NCBI GenBank assembly: GCA_963920575.1
Contig: OY986966.1
Span: 1,508,130-1,572,129, forward strand
Direction of reading: 5' to 3'
DNA length: 64,000 bases
Source of the DNA: Narthecium ossifragum
Lineage: Eukaryota > Streptophyta > Magnoliopsida > Dioscoreales > Nartheciaceae
In this document: positions 1-12,719 of the stretch, piece after piece
How the letters are laid out: each line of letters begins with the position of its first letter
Position numbering within the stretch: position 1 is the stretch's first letter
Position numbers and translations under genes: made by a program
The notes under the pieces: generated by a model
Told to the model about the DNA's origin: nothing
What the model saw: only the letters and a program-made list of their open reading frames with translations
Databases searched by the model: none

Positions 1-178
1 CAACATATAAAAGAGAATGGATGGATGCGTGCGGAGGGTGAGAGGAGGGAGACCTGTGGGAGTCGTCTAGACGGCGGACGCTGTAGCCAAAGGCGTTGGC
101 GTAGAAGGCCACGGACTTGGCGACGTCCTTGACGTAGACGACCGTGTAGGCGAAGGCCGGGGTCAGGTTGGGCGCCAT
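1..178 (-). CDS. VOC/glyoxalase-fold protein, first exon only (5' end of gene; rest off the window)
   Basis: The minus strand opens with ATG at 178 and encodes MAPNLTPAFAYTVVYVKDVA, followed by a KSVAFYANAFGY stretch and RRLDDSHR. This is the beta-alpha-beta start of a vicinal-oxygen-chelate (glyoxalase/bleomycin-resistance/dioxygenase) domain as in plant At5g48480-like proteins. A GT donor follows at 53-52, so the coding exon is 178 down to 54 and bases 1-53 are intron. High GC and start context fit a real first exon. Metal ligands and substrate cannot be judged from one exon; most plant members of this group have no proven enzyme activity. The other exons lie left of the window. Confidence 0.7.
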   Translation of the reverse strand, partial: MAPNLTPAFAYTVVYVKDVAKSVAFYANAFGYSVRRLDDSHRSPSSHPPHASIHSLLYV

Positions 179-346
179 TAGTATAGTTCTTTCTCTCTTC
201 TGTCTTTTCTCAACCTGGAACTGGAATAGGACTGTGACAGCGACCATGCCGGAGAGGTGAGAGGCTTTAATGGACGACTTGTTCTTGTGTGCATGAGAAG
301 ACACGTGGCGTCCATGCACAGTATGCCACTTCATCAGCTTCCACGT

Positions 347-709
347 TTTCTGGAAGAACCGTGATATACGTCCCACCGGATGGGTGTGGATTCTCCACAC
401 CCCCGGTGGAACGCACTCACTTCTCTCCCCCTCTTTTACTCTTTTTTTTCTCTCTCTTTCTCTCATTATATTTATACAATAAATATAAATGAAATATATA
501 TATATAAAAAGTATATATGTAAAATATATGTAAAAATATATATGTATATATATATGATGTGTATAAAATATATATGTATATATATATATGATGTGTATAT
601 ATAATTAAAATAAATGTACATATGTATATATGTATGTAATATATTCAACTAAAAAATATATATGAAGTATATATGCATATATATATTTCGAATATACATA
701 TTTTAGTTA

Positions 710-772
<63 letters not shown>

Positions 773-1494
773 TAGATTTACATACAAACATACCTTCATC
801 TTAATTTATATATAAATATCACATATTTATACATTCATATAAAATAACATACATATATATATGTTTTTATATAAATGATAATATAAATAACATATACGTA
901 AATACACGTATAAATAGCATTTGTATATATGTTATTTATATATTCATCCATACATACCTATATACATAAATATCCAAATCTACACAAAACACTCTCATAA
1001 AATCCAAAATTACCCGAAATATCTTCCACTCATCATCACTCAATCTCGCCACTTGGCAAAGATCCAACCCAATCATGTTTGGGTGTGAAGATTTCCCACC
1101 CCACCGGGTGGGACGGAAATCATTTTCCTTTCTGAACCGTGATATACGTCCCACCGGATGGGTGTGGATTCTCCACACCCCCGGTGGAACGCACTCACTT
1201 CTCTCCCCTTCTTTTACTCTTTTTTGTTTTCTCTCTTTCTCTCATTATATTTATACAATAAATATAAATGAAATATATATATAAAAAGTATATATGTAAA
1301 ATATATGTAAAAATATATATGTATATATATATGATGTGTATAAAATATATATGTATATATATATGATGTGTATATATAATTAAAATAAATGTACATATGT
1401 ATATATGTATGTAATATATTCAACTAAAAAATATATATGAAGTATATATGCATATATATATTTCGAATATACATATTTTAGTTAAATATTATAT

Positions 1495-1539
<45 letters not shown>

Positions 1540-1910
1540 TATAGATTTACATACAAACATACCTTCATCTTAATTTATATATAAATATCACATATTTATA
1601 CATTCATATAAAATAACATACATATATATATATATGTTTTTATATAAATGATAATATAAATAACATATACGTAAATACACGTATAAATAGCATTTGTATA
1701 TATGTTATTTATATATTCATCCATACATACCTATATACATAAATATCCAAATCTACACAAAACACTCTCATAAAATCCAAAATTACCCGAAATATCTTCC
1801 ACTCATCATCACTCAATCTCGTCACTTGGCAAAGATCCAATCCAATCATGTTTGGGTGTGAAGATTTCCCACCCCACCGGGTGGGACGGAAATCATTTTC
1901 CTTTCTGGAA
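347..1910. mobile_element. Two tandem non-autonomous Mutator-like elements with shared 9-bp target duplication
   Basis: TTTCTGGAA occurs at 347-355 and again at 1902-1910. Between them are two near-identical units, 356-1128 and 1134-1901, joined by TTTCT (a shortened target copy). Each unit begins GAACCGTGATATACGTCCCA and ends in an imperfect inverted version of it (core CGTCCCACC, then a GGGTG block). The interior is AT-rich with long TA runs and no coding capacity. The 9-bp duplication and imperfect inverted ends fit a MULE-type MITE; the autonomous parent is not visible here. Confidence 0.75.
712..762. repeat. (TA)n microsatellite
   Basis: An uninterrupted TA dinucleotide run followed by a short CA run. 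It lies inside the first MULE unit; the second unit has a shorter version near 1500-1526, so slippage is the main difference between the two copies. Confidence 0.9.
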
Positions 1911-2790
1911 ACGCGCGGCGGCATCACAGGACAGGACACAGGAGTACGTCCTAGATATGGACGCGGATAGCTTTTATGACATCTGTTCAGCAGCGTGACG
2001 TTTTGGGCCGTATTAATGGGCCTCCGTCACATTTCAAATTGGTCCCCACACTACATCATAGGGAATCTTTTTTAATGCTGGAAGCGGCGATTAAAGTTCA
2101 ACCAACTCCACCCACCTGGCTTTAAAGTCCCGAAACTCCGATTTTAATTTTTTTGATTTAGTTTGTCATGATTTTAATACGATTGTCATTTGTCATGATC
2201 CAAGAAAAGGAAATACAAGGGATTCTTTTGATTTAGTTTTGAATTTAAATGTTCAAATTTTTAGTTAAAAATATCAAAAAATCAACAATATTTTAATCAT
2301 AAATTTGCTGCTAGATATAATTTCAAACTAAAATTCTGGTATTATTTTCAAATCAGTTAATAAAGTAATCACCTCCTTTTGAATTTCCAACCATATTTAT
2401 CATATAATCATATATCTAAATAAACTATCCAAAAAAAATACTTTACTTCTATTCTCTTATATTTTTTGCACCGTGAAAAAACATAGAAAAAAAAACAAGA
2501 AGCAAAGTATATGTAGATTGCATGTGTCTGGTAGAACAATATCGATAGAGTAAATTAATTAATCGATATATACCTATTAATTTAATGACATTTGCATAGA
2601 TCGATCAATCAGTACTACATTACTGATTCGAGATACGAGCAATGTAAAGTGATCATTACACGAATCTTTACCCAAAAACAAAACATGTGAGAATATCCTG
2701 TTCGACAGCGGGAGATTCCCATCTTTGGCTCTATTTTCACTATTAATTAAGGTCACTTTCAACAGGGTCTTTCAAGTTTCGACAGGGTCT
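1911..2790. other. Intergenic, AT-rich; no gene seen
   Basis: No coding pattern or RNA gene recognised. The right edge (about 2760-2998) probably holds the promoter and 5' leader of the Sec14-like gene; a possible leader intron donor, CAGGTGAG, is at 2929-2936. Confidence 0.5.
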
Positions 2791-2998
2791 CTGTCTCTTT
2801 CCCTCTCCAGAGATCTGAAGAGTGAAGCCACACTTCCCACACAAAAACCCTAATGTGGAAATCTTAAAGCCCTCGCTATCCAACGTGAATGGCTTCGTTC
2901 CCATGTTCGATTCTTTCAATAGCCTCTCACAGGTGAGATCTCATCAACCGGTGTATCAATCTACGAGCAATCGTTGAAAGCATTTCGTAGAAATTAGG

Positions 2999-5900
2999 AT
3001 GGGGGACTCTTCGCCGATGGCCGGTTCGAGTACGAATTATAGTTTTGCGACCAAGAAGATGACTGGAAGGGGTTTGGTGGAGTCCTCTGAGGAATTCGTT
3101 TCGCGGAAGGCTGTTGAGCGTAGTAGGGTGGTGCCCAAGAAACATCTGAGAGCGAGAGGAGTGGTGTCTCCTGGCCAGATCGCTATGTTTTTCCTTAAAG
3201 TTGCGGCTTTGGAGACCATAAGGAGACTCTCTAGGGCGAGATGTCCTGTGGTGTGGCGGGCGGTTCAGGCGTTGCACGTTCTTTCTTTTCCGCCGTTTAG
3301 ATGGATTCGGAGATGGGTGCCTGTTGGGGCCATGATCAAAGGAGTACAGGTGTGTTTGGATTGTTTTGGTCACAATTTAAGTTTCTCTGTTCTGGAATTT
3401 TCAGATAGGGCAGCTCTTGCAGTACTTATATTTGGATTTGTGCTTGTATTGTTCTTGAATGGCAAGTTTTGGAGTGATATTGCCTTTTCTGTCAAAATAA
3501 CTTGTTGCTTTGTCCTTATGCGTCAAAGATAGATTTGTGGTCCAAAATATAAGAAGTTTTGTATCATTATTTTCAGTGGTTGAGTGCTTGAATTTATGTC
3601 CACATCTTATCTTGTTTTAGTGCTAGATGTGAATCATATTAATGCATGCCATGGCTTGCCATCCCATATTTGTATACATTTACTGGGATTGACAATAGGA
3701 TAAGGAACATGGCATATTGGTATGGATGTAATGCGTTTATCTTCATGAAAAATCCTGTGAAGAAGGTGTAAAACATTAGATTGGATGATTGCATCTTTTG
3801 CTGATGTGTGATTCATTATGGCCAGTAAATTGGACATGAAGTTTAGGGTACAGGTTTACTTGCAACTGATTGATTCTCAATTTACAAAGACAGCATTGTG
3901 GACTTGTTAACCTGCATAGTGCAAATATCCTGTCTTATTATGCAGTTGGTGAGACAAAACATTTGCTTGATGAGATTCTAGGCTCGAGTTATTTGATATG
4001 ACTTGACAGCCTTTGTTGACTAATGTACATTGTCTTGTTGTCAATTCTTCTTTTTCTTTTACTGTGAAAACTTAGGTTACCTTTTAAAGATTTTTATCAG
4101 AAATGCAAGCTGCCTTTTTTCTCTTCACCTATGAGAACAATAAATCCAGTTGTTCTGAATAAATAATTTTGTTATGGTCGATGTTTCCTTTCATTTTTGG
4201 CTCCTCAATATCTTTTTGATTATTACTACCTGTTTTATCTATGTTGATAGGAGATTTCAAGACCATTGTTGTTTCTTTCAATTGCAACGGCTTTTCCAAA
4301 CCATTCTGAGAACTCAAGTAAGATGCCAGATACTGTGGATGACTCTCAGACACTTTCTAACTTGTCTAGCAGTAAATCAAGTCCTGATGTAAGGTTGGTG
4401 AAGGACTTTGATCTTGTAGGATCATCTTGTCTTCTATTATTAAATTGATTGAAACTTATGTAGTAGTATATATCGCGATTTGTACAATGTCCATGATAGT
4501 GTTAGTACATTGAGCCTTATGTAAAACCTCTTGAAGGTCCAGGGTTCTGGTTGTTTAGGGCGCACAAGAAGGGAGGTTGGTTGGAGAAAGTGTGGTAACA
4601 AGGTGGTGGTTTGTTCTATCTGGAATTCAGGGTCTCTTTAAGAGTGAGAGCACAATTTGCACAGAAACCTGCAATGTGAAGAATATAATTTAGATATAGG
4701 ATACTAGAGTGTGGAGGTGAAGATGAAACAAAGTTGGAATGAAGGCTCTTCCATTCAAAGGAAGAAAATTAATTGAAAAAAAGACAACTGGGAAGATATT
4801 ACCTGAGCCAAAGAGAGCAACCTAGGTATATGTCAGCGGTTTATTCATTATCGTCTGTCACTTTCAACATATGATATAGGTGATACTAGTTCCTTATCAT
4901 ATGATATAGGTGATACTATTTCCATCCATTTCTCTCCTGTATTAATTCTGAATTTCTGTTTCTCTGATTTGATTGTTTGTGCTTCTTAGGAGCTCTGATG
5001 TATCCTCTGAGAACATTGGGTCTGAAAATTGGTTGCTGCAACTACTTGAAGAGCTACAGAAACAGGGAATCGTGTTGCCTGAAAGGTGGATATCCTTATT
5101 CATGTCATGAACACTTGATTTTTTCTGAAGTAGTTGCATGATGTATCTCGACTCTCCCTTTCTACATCAAGTAGTATTCACTCCTGTATGTGATATTTGC
5201 ATACTGAGTTATAAGATGTAACCGAGCTTTCAATTTGCATAGCATACTGAAATAGGTTACAACTTTATTGCATCAATTATATGGATACCATCCTTATGCT
5301 TTTGTTAGAGCTTGTCAGAGTGATTGACCTTCTCTTATATAATGTTGCGATTCTCTTGAAAGCATTTATCAAGGAACATAATGTTGTCGCTAACTTGTAC
5401 AGATTTGATGATAAGGAGCTCCAAAGATTCTATATCGCAGCAAATGGCGATTTCTCATGCTTACTTTCATCGTTGAAGAAAACCATTCATTGGAGGGAAT
5501 CATACTCTCTGCTTTCATCCCAAGAGCTTGAGATGTGGTCTCATTTGGTTTTTTGGCATGGTTCTGATATCAAGCTCCGACCCTGTCTCATCATCCGCCT
5601 TGGACTTGCATGCTCTAGTTTAATGCATCGTGATCGACCTCGATTTGCTCAAGCAGTAGGTGTGCATTTTCCTTCATATATGCTGTTTTCGTTTGTCTAA
5701 TATATTAAAATTGAGATGACAGGTTTTCAAGTTGTAGCTCTCAGGATTTTAGTTTGCATGGACATAAATCTGGGCTCTGATAAGGTCATGAAGGAATCGT
5801 GCTTATACTTTTGGAATTGATGTTTAAAACCTCTCTTCCTCCCTCTCCCTCCCTTGCGCTTTGATCAGTAGCATGCCGGCCCCAGCTGATGGTTCAAATG

Positions 5901-7602
5901 ATTATGAGTAAGCTTTGATTCATATGTCAGAATCATAATGGTAGTGGTCTGCATATTTGCTTTTGCAGTATCACAAATCGAAAATGGAGTTTTGCACTTA
6001 GCTAGTGGAGAAGATCCAAGAATAACTGTTGTGATGGACTGTGAAGGCTTAACTCCATTCAGATTTCCCATGAAATTGTTGAGATCTTGCACAACTCTTG
6101 TCCAAGATCACTATCCAAGTCGCCTTGGAAGTTTATTTGTTATTCGACTTCCTCCAGTGGTTCGAGTAATCGCCCAGACTTTCATTCAAGTAAGTCAGTT
6201 AGTTTGTGAATGCTTTCTTATTATCTGCCATGCTCTTTCAGATTTTGGTGTTTACAGACATCTGGCCTTCTATGATTATATGTATGGATTGCTATTGCTG
6301 TTGTTTTAAGAGAAAGTCCATGCAACATCATTTGCTAATGGACAGTACCATGGTTTACAATCATACCTCATATGGGTTTTCTGCTGTGTGATTTACTTAT
6401 CTCTGTGAAGTCAATGTTAGTGATCTCTATATGGAGTGGCATAAGATATTCTACCTTTTCATAAATTTTGTATTCAAGTGATAATTAGGCTATAAATGAT
6501 AATGTCCACTTATTGCACAAGGGGAAGGAAGATCCAGTGTTTTTCATACTGAGATTTGATTCTGCCTCTTAGAGATGTGAAGATTGCTTTTATTCCTTTG
6601 AGATATATGTTTCTGCATGGTATTTTAAGCTGTATTTATTCCATTAATATCCGCATTAACAGTTAGGTTGGTTGTTGAATGTCTAATACGATTTGTACCC
6701 TGATAATCTCTTTCGTTCATATTCCCCGTTAACTTAACAATGGATGATGCCTTGAAAAGTGTTTTTAAGATGTCCGGCACAAAGGCCGGAGGTATTTGTT
6801 GCCAGTCGTCTCCATGCTGTAACTTCTTTAAAAGAAAAGACAGCAAAGAACCTTACAGACGTGAGAAAAGTATGTACCTTTTTAATAAGCACCAAGGTTT
6901 TATCTTTTGCTATTTTGGTCAACCCTTAACAGCAATTAGCTACACTAGTGCACTACCTGAGGTAGACCAATGGCAGTTAGACATTGACAGAAACTGATTA
7001 GTATGTGGGGAATTACATGCAATTGTGATTGGAATGGTTTATATGCTGCTAGTCCTACCTTATTACTAGTTATATGCAAAAAACCTTTTGGATACTCGCA
7101 TCCACTGTGGCTTGGCAGTTATGGGTCGCTGCATTTACTTGGATGTCATCATGTCAATCATTCAGTATTGCCCTCCGCCGTTTACTAGAAGTTTTATACT
7201 GTAAATCTTGAAATGCCCTACTGCTTGATAAATCAGGTTCTGAAGCCATCAGTCAAACAGAAGTTGCGTGTTGAAGGAGAAGCATACCAGAAGGTTCTGT
7301 CTGAACTCCTACAAGCTGTCCCTGCTTTTCTCGGTGGTGACTGCACATGTTTAAAGTGTCTGATTCTTCGAGTTGGCAAGTCCAGGGGATCCACAGAAGA
7401 AACCACAACACACCACCCTTCTCAGAAGGCTTCTGCCGATGAGTCATCTCAGCATCGGCCTCCGATTGCAGAGGGCCCTGTAAATGTTAGCGATGATCAC
7501 GTCTTGCGGTCTGCTATAGGAGCCATCATCATGCTGTGGATTTTTGTCGCCTTCCTTGCTGGGATGCACGATCCTGAATCTCTTCAGTCTATTGGTTTTT
7601 GA
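2999..7602 (+). CDS. Sec14-like CRAL-TRIO domain protein (lipid binding/transfer), six coding exons
   Basis: Exons by splice signals and phase: 2999-3349, 4251-4393, 4990-5085, 5403-5659, 5969-6189, 7237-7602. Together they give about 477 residues with every junction in frame. The N-terminal exon is basic. Exon 4 carries the CRAL-TRIO N-lobe with FWHGSD and RPCLIIRLGLA. Exon 5 carries the core (VVMDCEGLTPFRFP, then SLFVIRLPPVVRVIAQTF), and exon 6 the end of the lobe (VLKPSVKQKLRV, VPAFLGGDC). A hydrophobic segment (AIGAIIMLWIFVAFLAG) near the C-terminus could anchor it in a membrane. Proteins of this fold bind and exchange phospholipids or other hydrophobic ligands; the ligand here is unknown. 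ATG 2999 opens the longest frame. Exon 4 uses donor GTAG|GTGTGC because only that phase joins exon 5. Confidence 0.85.
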
Positions 7603-7760
7603 TGTTGTCCATGGTGCAACTTCTTATCAGCCACTAATTACAGAAGCCCCCGGAAATGTTAGCGATGATCGGTCTGCTATAGGAGCCGCCTTTCTTGCTG
7701 GGATGTACGATCCTGAACCCCTTCGGTCTATTGGTTTTTGATGTTTTCCTCCATGGCACA
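7456..7760 (+). repeat. Tandem duplication of the Sec14-like gene's 3' coding end
   Basis: The last part of exon 6 (about 7456-7625) is repeated at about 7636-7760. The second copy still encodes a NVSDD...RSAIGA...FLAGMYDPE...SIGF ending but lies behind the stop at 7600-7602, and it lacks about 35 bases inside, including the part coding most of the hydrophobic segment. It is now 3' untranslated sequence. Confidence 0.8.
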
Positions 7761-8640
7761 ACTTCTTTGTTAGTATGTCCTACGTCAGTTTTGTCAGTGA
7801 GAGTTTATCAGGTTTACTGTTAGTATCATTCATATGAGGCATCTCATATCGTCATTATTCATTCATGTGTAACTACAGAGCTGTATACCAATGTTTGCCA
7901 ATAAGATGTGTCCTGCTTGTTGTTGGGTGTTAGATCTGCTCTCTTAATTCTCAATCCTCACTCCAGGTTAATTTTTCCGATTGTTAAATCTGATTGGACT
8001 TCAATTAAGTTTGTAATGCATCTTGGGAAAAAATTCTGTTATAGGAGAAGTACATGAGCTTTATGATCTTTGATTAGCTTCAGTTTTCATTGTTCTTGGC
8101 TGCTATGGATGCTAATATCACATCAAGATCTTATGTGTTGTTTCAGGTCTGTTGCAATGCTATGTTCATGGAGAACAACTTGATGATTTATATACCAAAG
8201 AATTGAATCACAAACCTAATTGATATATTAAAGGAGTTCGTCTTAGTGTCATTTTTATTTTTGTGTTTAATAAAAAAATTTGGTACAAACAATTAAACGC
8301 AAAAAAAAAAAAAAAAAAAATATGATAGCGTGACGGTAGTACTTCGGACTCAAACAAGTATTACACAAAAGAAATAAGTTTAATAGCCTGCAGACCTTAG
8401 GATCAACATCTTACGGTGAACAATTAAAGACCGTACCCGAAATGACACCGTATGATATCGTGTACCTTACCGTTGAGAAGCCCTTCAGGTACAACACATG
8501 TTAACTGGACCTTTGCAAAGGGCTTTCCCTATAAAAGCACGTGTCCATCTACAAATCCCATCATCCAATTGGAATGAGGTATCAACTTAATCATGTTAGG
8601 CTGGCGGATCACCAGGTGCAACTAAGCAGCAAAAAAAAGT
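7761..8640. other. 3' flank of the Sec14-like gene and intergenic sequence
   Basis: No coding pattern. AT-rich 3' UTR-like sequence runs to about 8290, then a run of 20 A at about 8301-8320 preceded by AATAAA-like TAATAAAA. This could be a polyadenylation region or the tail of an old retroposed sequence. The right side leads into the SAWADEE gene's 5' leader. Confidence 0.4.
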
Positions 8641-8745
8641 GGCCAGTGGCCGTCTTCGCTAGCTAGAGAGAGGGGGAGAACCAAAGGAATCACCGGCGAC
8701 GTTTCTCGCAGGGAACGACTTGCACAGCTCCTCCGGCGAGCGATC

Positions 8746-11700
8746 ATGGCGGATGTCTCGGATGATGAGGCTCTCGATCTCGAGGCCATGCGTAAGGAAG
8801 ATGGTTCTTGGCACCCTTGTCGTGTCTCCTTGAGGTGAGCTCCTCATCCCCTATAGCTCTACTGTTTAGAGCTCAGGAGCTTTATGGCGCTTGCCAGTTC
8901 TATCTGATTCCCCAGCTTGATGAGTGAATCCACTGCTGAGTTTTCTTCAAATAAAGACAATTTGTGTTTCGTTAGATATATTAATCCTATATGGCTCTCT
9001 TTCATGAATGAGATATTGGGATGCTTGATTGATTTCTTGAATTCCGTTGCTTCGTTATACTTATTTTGATGGTTTTGATGTTATTGAGTATTCATACTGG
9101 AAAGGCCAACTATCAATATGTGATTGAGTCGATTAAATTTTCGTATTGAAGTAATTTCAGATGATTTTGATGAATGTCCATGATATAAGCTTCACCAAAA
9201 TTGTTCGTATATAATGATTAAATTCACCATTTCTCATCAGCTTGATCGTCTTTGAAGTATGACTCAATAATAATTTGCATTCAGCTCTAGCAAGAAGGGC
9301 TTTGGTATCATCTTGGACTTTGGTGGGTGCTCCCAAGAAGATATCTTATCCAAAAGAGACGATGCCCTGAGGCGTTTGCGATACCGTTCTCATCCTCTCC
9401 AACAAGGTGAATGCCAACATGTCAAACAGGGTGAATGTATTCTTGCAATGTATAAGGCTGGAGCTAGGAGCTTGTTCTTTGATGCTGTTGTAGAAAAGGT
9501 AAATTATTGTATCTAATTATGCTGATATACCGGTAGGCTATGGAAGAAATACAGAGTGGGTACTTAGTTCATGGTAGAACTTCCTAAGCTCTTCATGAAT
9601 CCTCTTAAGGCATAAAAAATGCCTTCATAAACTCAAAAAGTGCAGTGGTACATTATGGCTTTGCCACTGAACCTCAAAGACCACATTCATCGCAAGCATA
9701 AGTACATGCGGAAGGTGGTGCTGAACCCTTTCTCTTCTTGTGCCTAACTGGTTCCTACAAAATTGTGTAGCCAAGAGCAAATAATATTCTATGTTTTCCA
9801 AAGGAATCTGGTCCACTACTTTCAGGCTCTTTTACATGTTATTTGCAGCCTTATAGAGTCAGACATTCCAGCCGATTACATTGCAGATGCACTTATAGAG
9901 TAGAATGGCTGAATTCCGAGCTCAAAGGCAAGACTTCAACTGTTTCATCTAACTCGATCATGAGACTTTCTGGCAAAGGCATTGAGAGCCACCCGGTGTT
10001 TTCTGCATCTTTGAATTCGTTGAATTCCACGAAAGATTTGGGAACTCCTCCTGTTCTCTGCAATCTGGGAGAAACCAGTTGCGAAGATGACCTTGATCGG
10101 TTACTAGATCAACAAATACAAGAGATTAGCAGACTGGTTGATGGATCAAAAGAATGCTCTGAAGACATCTTTTTGGAGGATAAGAAAGGTATAACTTCAC
10201 CTGTTGAAATCTGAGTTTTTATGCAATTTCAGAAGTAAATATGATAGTAGGGACTTTCAGGAGTTATGAGCTTTTTCGTGATACCTCAAAAACCATACAT
10301 ATGTATCCATTGGAAAGGAGAACATGCGTATTAGAGCCCAAACTTCTCAGGTGCGAGTGCGAGTGCAAGCACACCAAGCAGTTTGCACCCATCATTCAGA
10401 TAACTTAGCTGAATAATAAATGTACTGAGGACATGATTATAGTATCATCTGTCTTAGACCTGTTACACTATGGTTATGTTGAGAGTTGGAATGGACTGTG
10501 CTGAAATGCAGCAGATATTGAATATTTTAGAAGTGGGCAGGTAAAAAAATGTAAGATGCATCCTGTCAAGTGCTTGCCAAAATCTGATTATCTAGTTATT
10601 GCCACTTCAGCAATCAGGATCTTACATGCTGTTGGTCTATTTACAGAGGACATCAGCAGAATTGCACTGAATAAAGTGCCTCAATGCAACCACAGTAGTA
10701 TCATAAAACTCAGAAGGAGCCCAACCGAAAGACAAGTTGAAGCAGAATTCAAGGAGCATCCAGAGGACAAGGCTTTCCTAACACCTCTAGCTGCCCGTGC
10801 AGCTCTGGCCTCAGCTGTGCATAAGTTAGACTGGAAACCAGAATTAAGTTTCTGTTTCTCAAGGAAATACATCGACAGCAATACCTCCACCAAAGATCTC
10901 AAGGAGCATATTAACACGCAGTCTTCAGATTTCACCTGCATAGCTACAATGTATGATGCATCTACTGGGGATAATGAAGCAGTCACCCCAAATCCCACCC
11001 AACACAGGGGAAATGATGATCCATCAGAGCTAACATCCTTGGTGCAACCATCTTCTCCCAACATACGTAATGTTGAAAGGAAGCTTCTGCCTAATGAGAT
11101 TCGCGTAATGTTGGACACGCAAGAAAAACCAGAGCAAGCATATAAGAGGACACAAGAGATGGAACCTAGCAGTCCTACCATTATGAAACACTCAATGCAT
11201 TCACAAACAAACATGAAGCCGACTGGCGACGCAGTCCCAAGACGGATGACGCGATCTGCTGCACGAAAAGGGTTACAGAATTTGACTGGTGACATGGAGC
11301 AAGGTTCCTCAAATGAGGAGTCAAGCATTTCTCGAAGCACAACCAGGTCAACATGTTCCACCGAGCTGAACGCAATAATCACTTCAGAAATCAACCAAGA
11401 CGCTGGAACAAGCAATCTTTCTCAACACAGAGAGCGCACACTTGTTGAAGATCTCATTACTCCAGAGAAGAATAAAAGCACAAAGAGGAAACTTGTCTCT
11501 ACACCTGCAAATTCAGCTAAGACAAGAGCATCAACTCGCACTGTAGTTCTTGAAGAAGCCCAAGGTGATCAATGTTTCAATGTTACCATCATGTTGAGGT
11601 CTTATTTTCGAACCATAGAGTCAAATTCTGAATATCTTGGAATTCTTGCAGGTGAAACTTTGGTCGATGAACATTTACCTACTGTTCAAAGGAAATCCAT

Positions 11701-11785
11701 TTCATCACGAAAGCCTGAAAGGCGGTTCTCTCCACGGCTTAGGTTCCTTCCCCCGGCACACTCGCAGAAGAAGAGCTCGCAATGA
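8746..11785 (+). CDS. SAWADEE-domain protein (chromatin reader type), four or five coding exons
   Basis: Exons: 8746-8834, 9285-9498, 9849-10188, 10512-11785 (an optional in-frame 87-base intron, 11565-11651, has good GT and AG sites). With that intron removed the protein is about 609 residues. Exons 1-3 encode the SAWADEE domain: LEAMRKEDGSWHPCRVSL, GFGIILDFGG, LRYRSHPLQ, then KAGARSLFFDAVVEK and an RHSSRLHCRCTYRVEW zinc-ligand block. In plants this double-Tudor-like fold reads histone H3 tails, best known from SHH1 in RNA-directed DNA methylation. There is no homeodomain, so it is not SHH1 itself. The long last exon is low complexity with RSAARKG and a basic SPRLRFLP tail, suggesting a nuclear protein. 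A broken inverted copy lies at 22.4-25.9 kb. Confidence 0.85.
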
Positions 11786-12553
11786 GGCTTGGTGGCAACA
11801 ATAGGTTTTCAGCTTTTTGGCAATAACAAGTAGATGAATGCAGTTAGGCTTGACGTAGCATTCCACAGAATTGGAGCCTGCCTACCTATCATCGAGCATC
11901 AATTAGGATATATTTTGTGTATTTGGAGGTCTGAAATTTTCATCGCAAAGTTGATTGTTTTGGTCTGTGTATGAAAGGATATAATAGTTGCCCGCTCCCG
12001 CACTTCTTTAGTAGATCATGAGTCATCTGATTAGATCTGAAATATCTATGCGGAATTGTTAGTTGAATCTATTTTGCAGAAATATTCTGTAGACCTTCTT
12101 TATTTTGTTTATTGGGATGTTTACATATATCAAATATTACTGCATGGATCCAAGTTAGAATATACTTTCTAAAACCTATATGATCTGCATGAAGCATGAT
12201 CATCGGTCTCACGCAACCATCTATCTAATGCAAGCCCATGACGAAGTTTATAGAAAGATAGTACCTCTGATATGAGTGATTGGAGGGTGATTCACAAGCT
12301 ATCATTCCCTTTCTAAAAAGAATTAAGTAGGCTAAAGAATTAAGTAGGACACTTCCGAGCAGACCAGAAGAAGAGTATATCATTCCCTTTCTAAAAAGAA
12401 TCAACCAGCGACACCAAAATTGAAAATTGTGCTCGGTGAGTATTTTGAGCTTGATTGACATCAAGGTGAGCCCAGTTTGAACCATATCGAGCTCGAGCTG
12501 ATCCTAACTTGATCGAAATTGGCTCATTGCCACCCCTGGTTACAATCCCAACC
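11786..12553. other. 3' flank of the SAWADEE gene; parent sequence of later duplications
   Basis: No coding pattern. Bases about 11960-12215 reappear as both arms of the palindrome at 21478-21960, and about 12185-12295 reappear inverted at 22398-22510. A 23-base AT-poor phrase (ATCATTCCCTTTCTAAAAAG) occurs twice, near 12300 and 12380. Confidence 0.7.
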
Positions 12554-12719
12554 TCCTGAGGGTTGTTTGGCTCCGACGGATCCGTGGGGTCCGCGGGATG
12601 GGGTCCGTAGAATCCGCCGGAGCGGATTCCAAATCTCAAGCCTGAGGTGGATCCCGATTTCGGCTGTGCGGGATCCGCCCATCCACCGGGATCAGGCGGT
12701 GCCAAACAGGCCCTCAGCT
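12554..12719. mobile_element. Short GC-rich MITE-like element
   Basis: The ends are imperfect inverted repeats: TGAGGGTTGTTTGGCTCC at the left, and GGTGCCAAACAGGCCCTCA at the right. The interior is rich in GGATCC-like words. Related ends occur at 48147-48303 and in a remnant near 30490-30530. I could not find a convincing target duplication, so the superfamily is open. Confidence 0.55.

Noticed and set aside
380..1423. Short frames rich in Tyr/Ile (both strands)
   Set aside because: They are translations of TA-rich MULE interiors and repeat in both units; no codon structure.
10681..11415. 244-codon antisense frame in the SAWADEE last exon
   Set aside because: Shadow of the coding exon; the sense strand has the family motifs, and the antisense frame is similarly open in the pseudogene copy only because of shared sequence.
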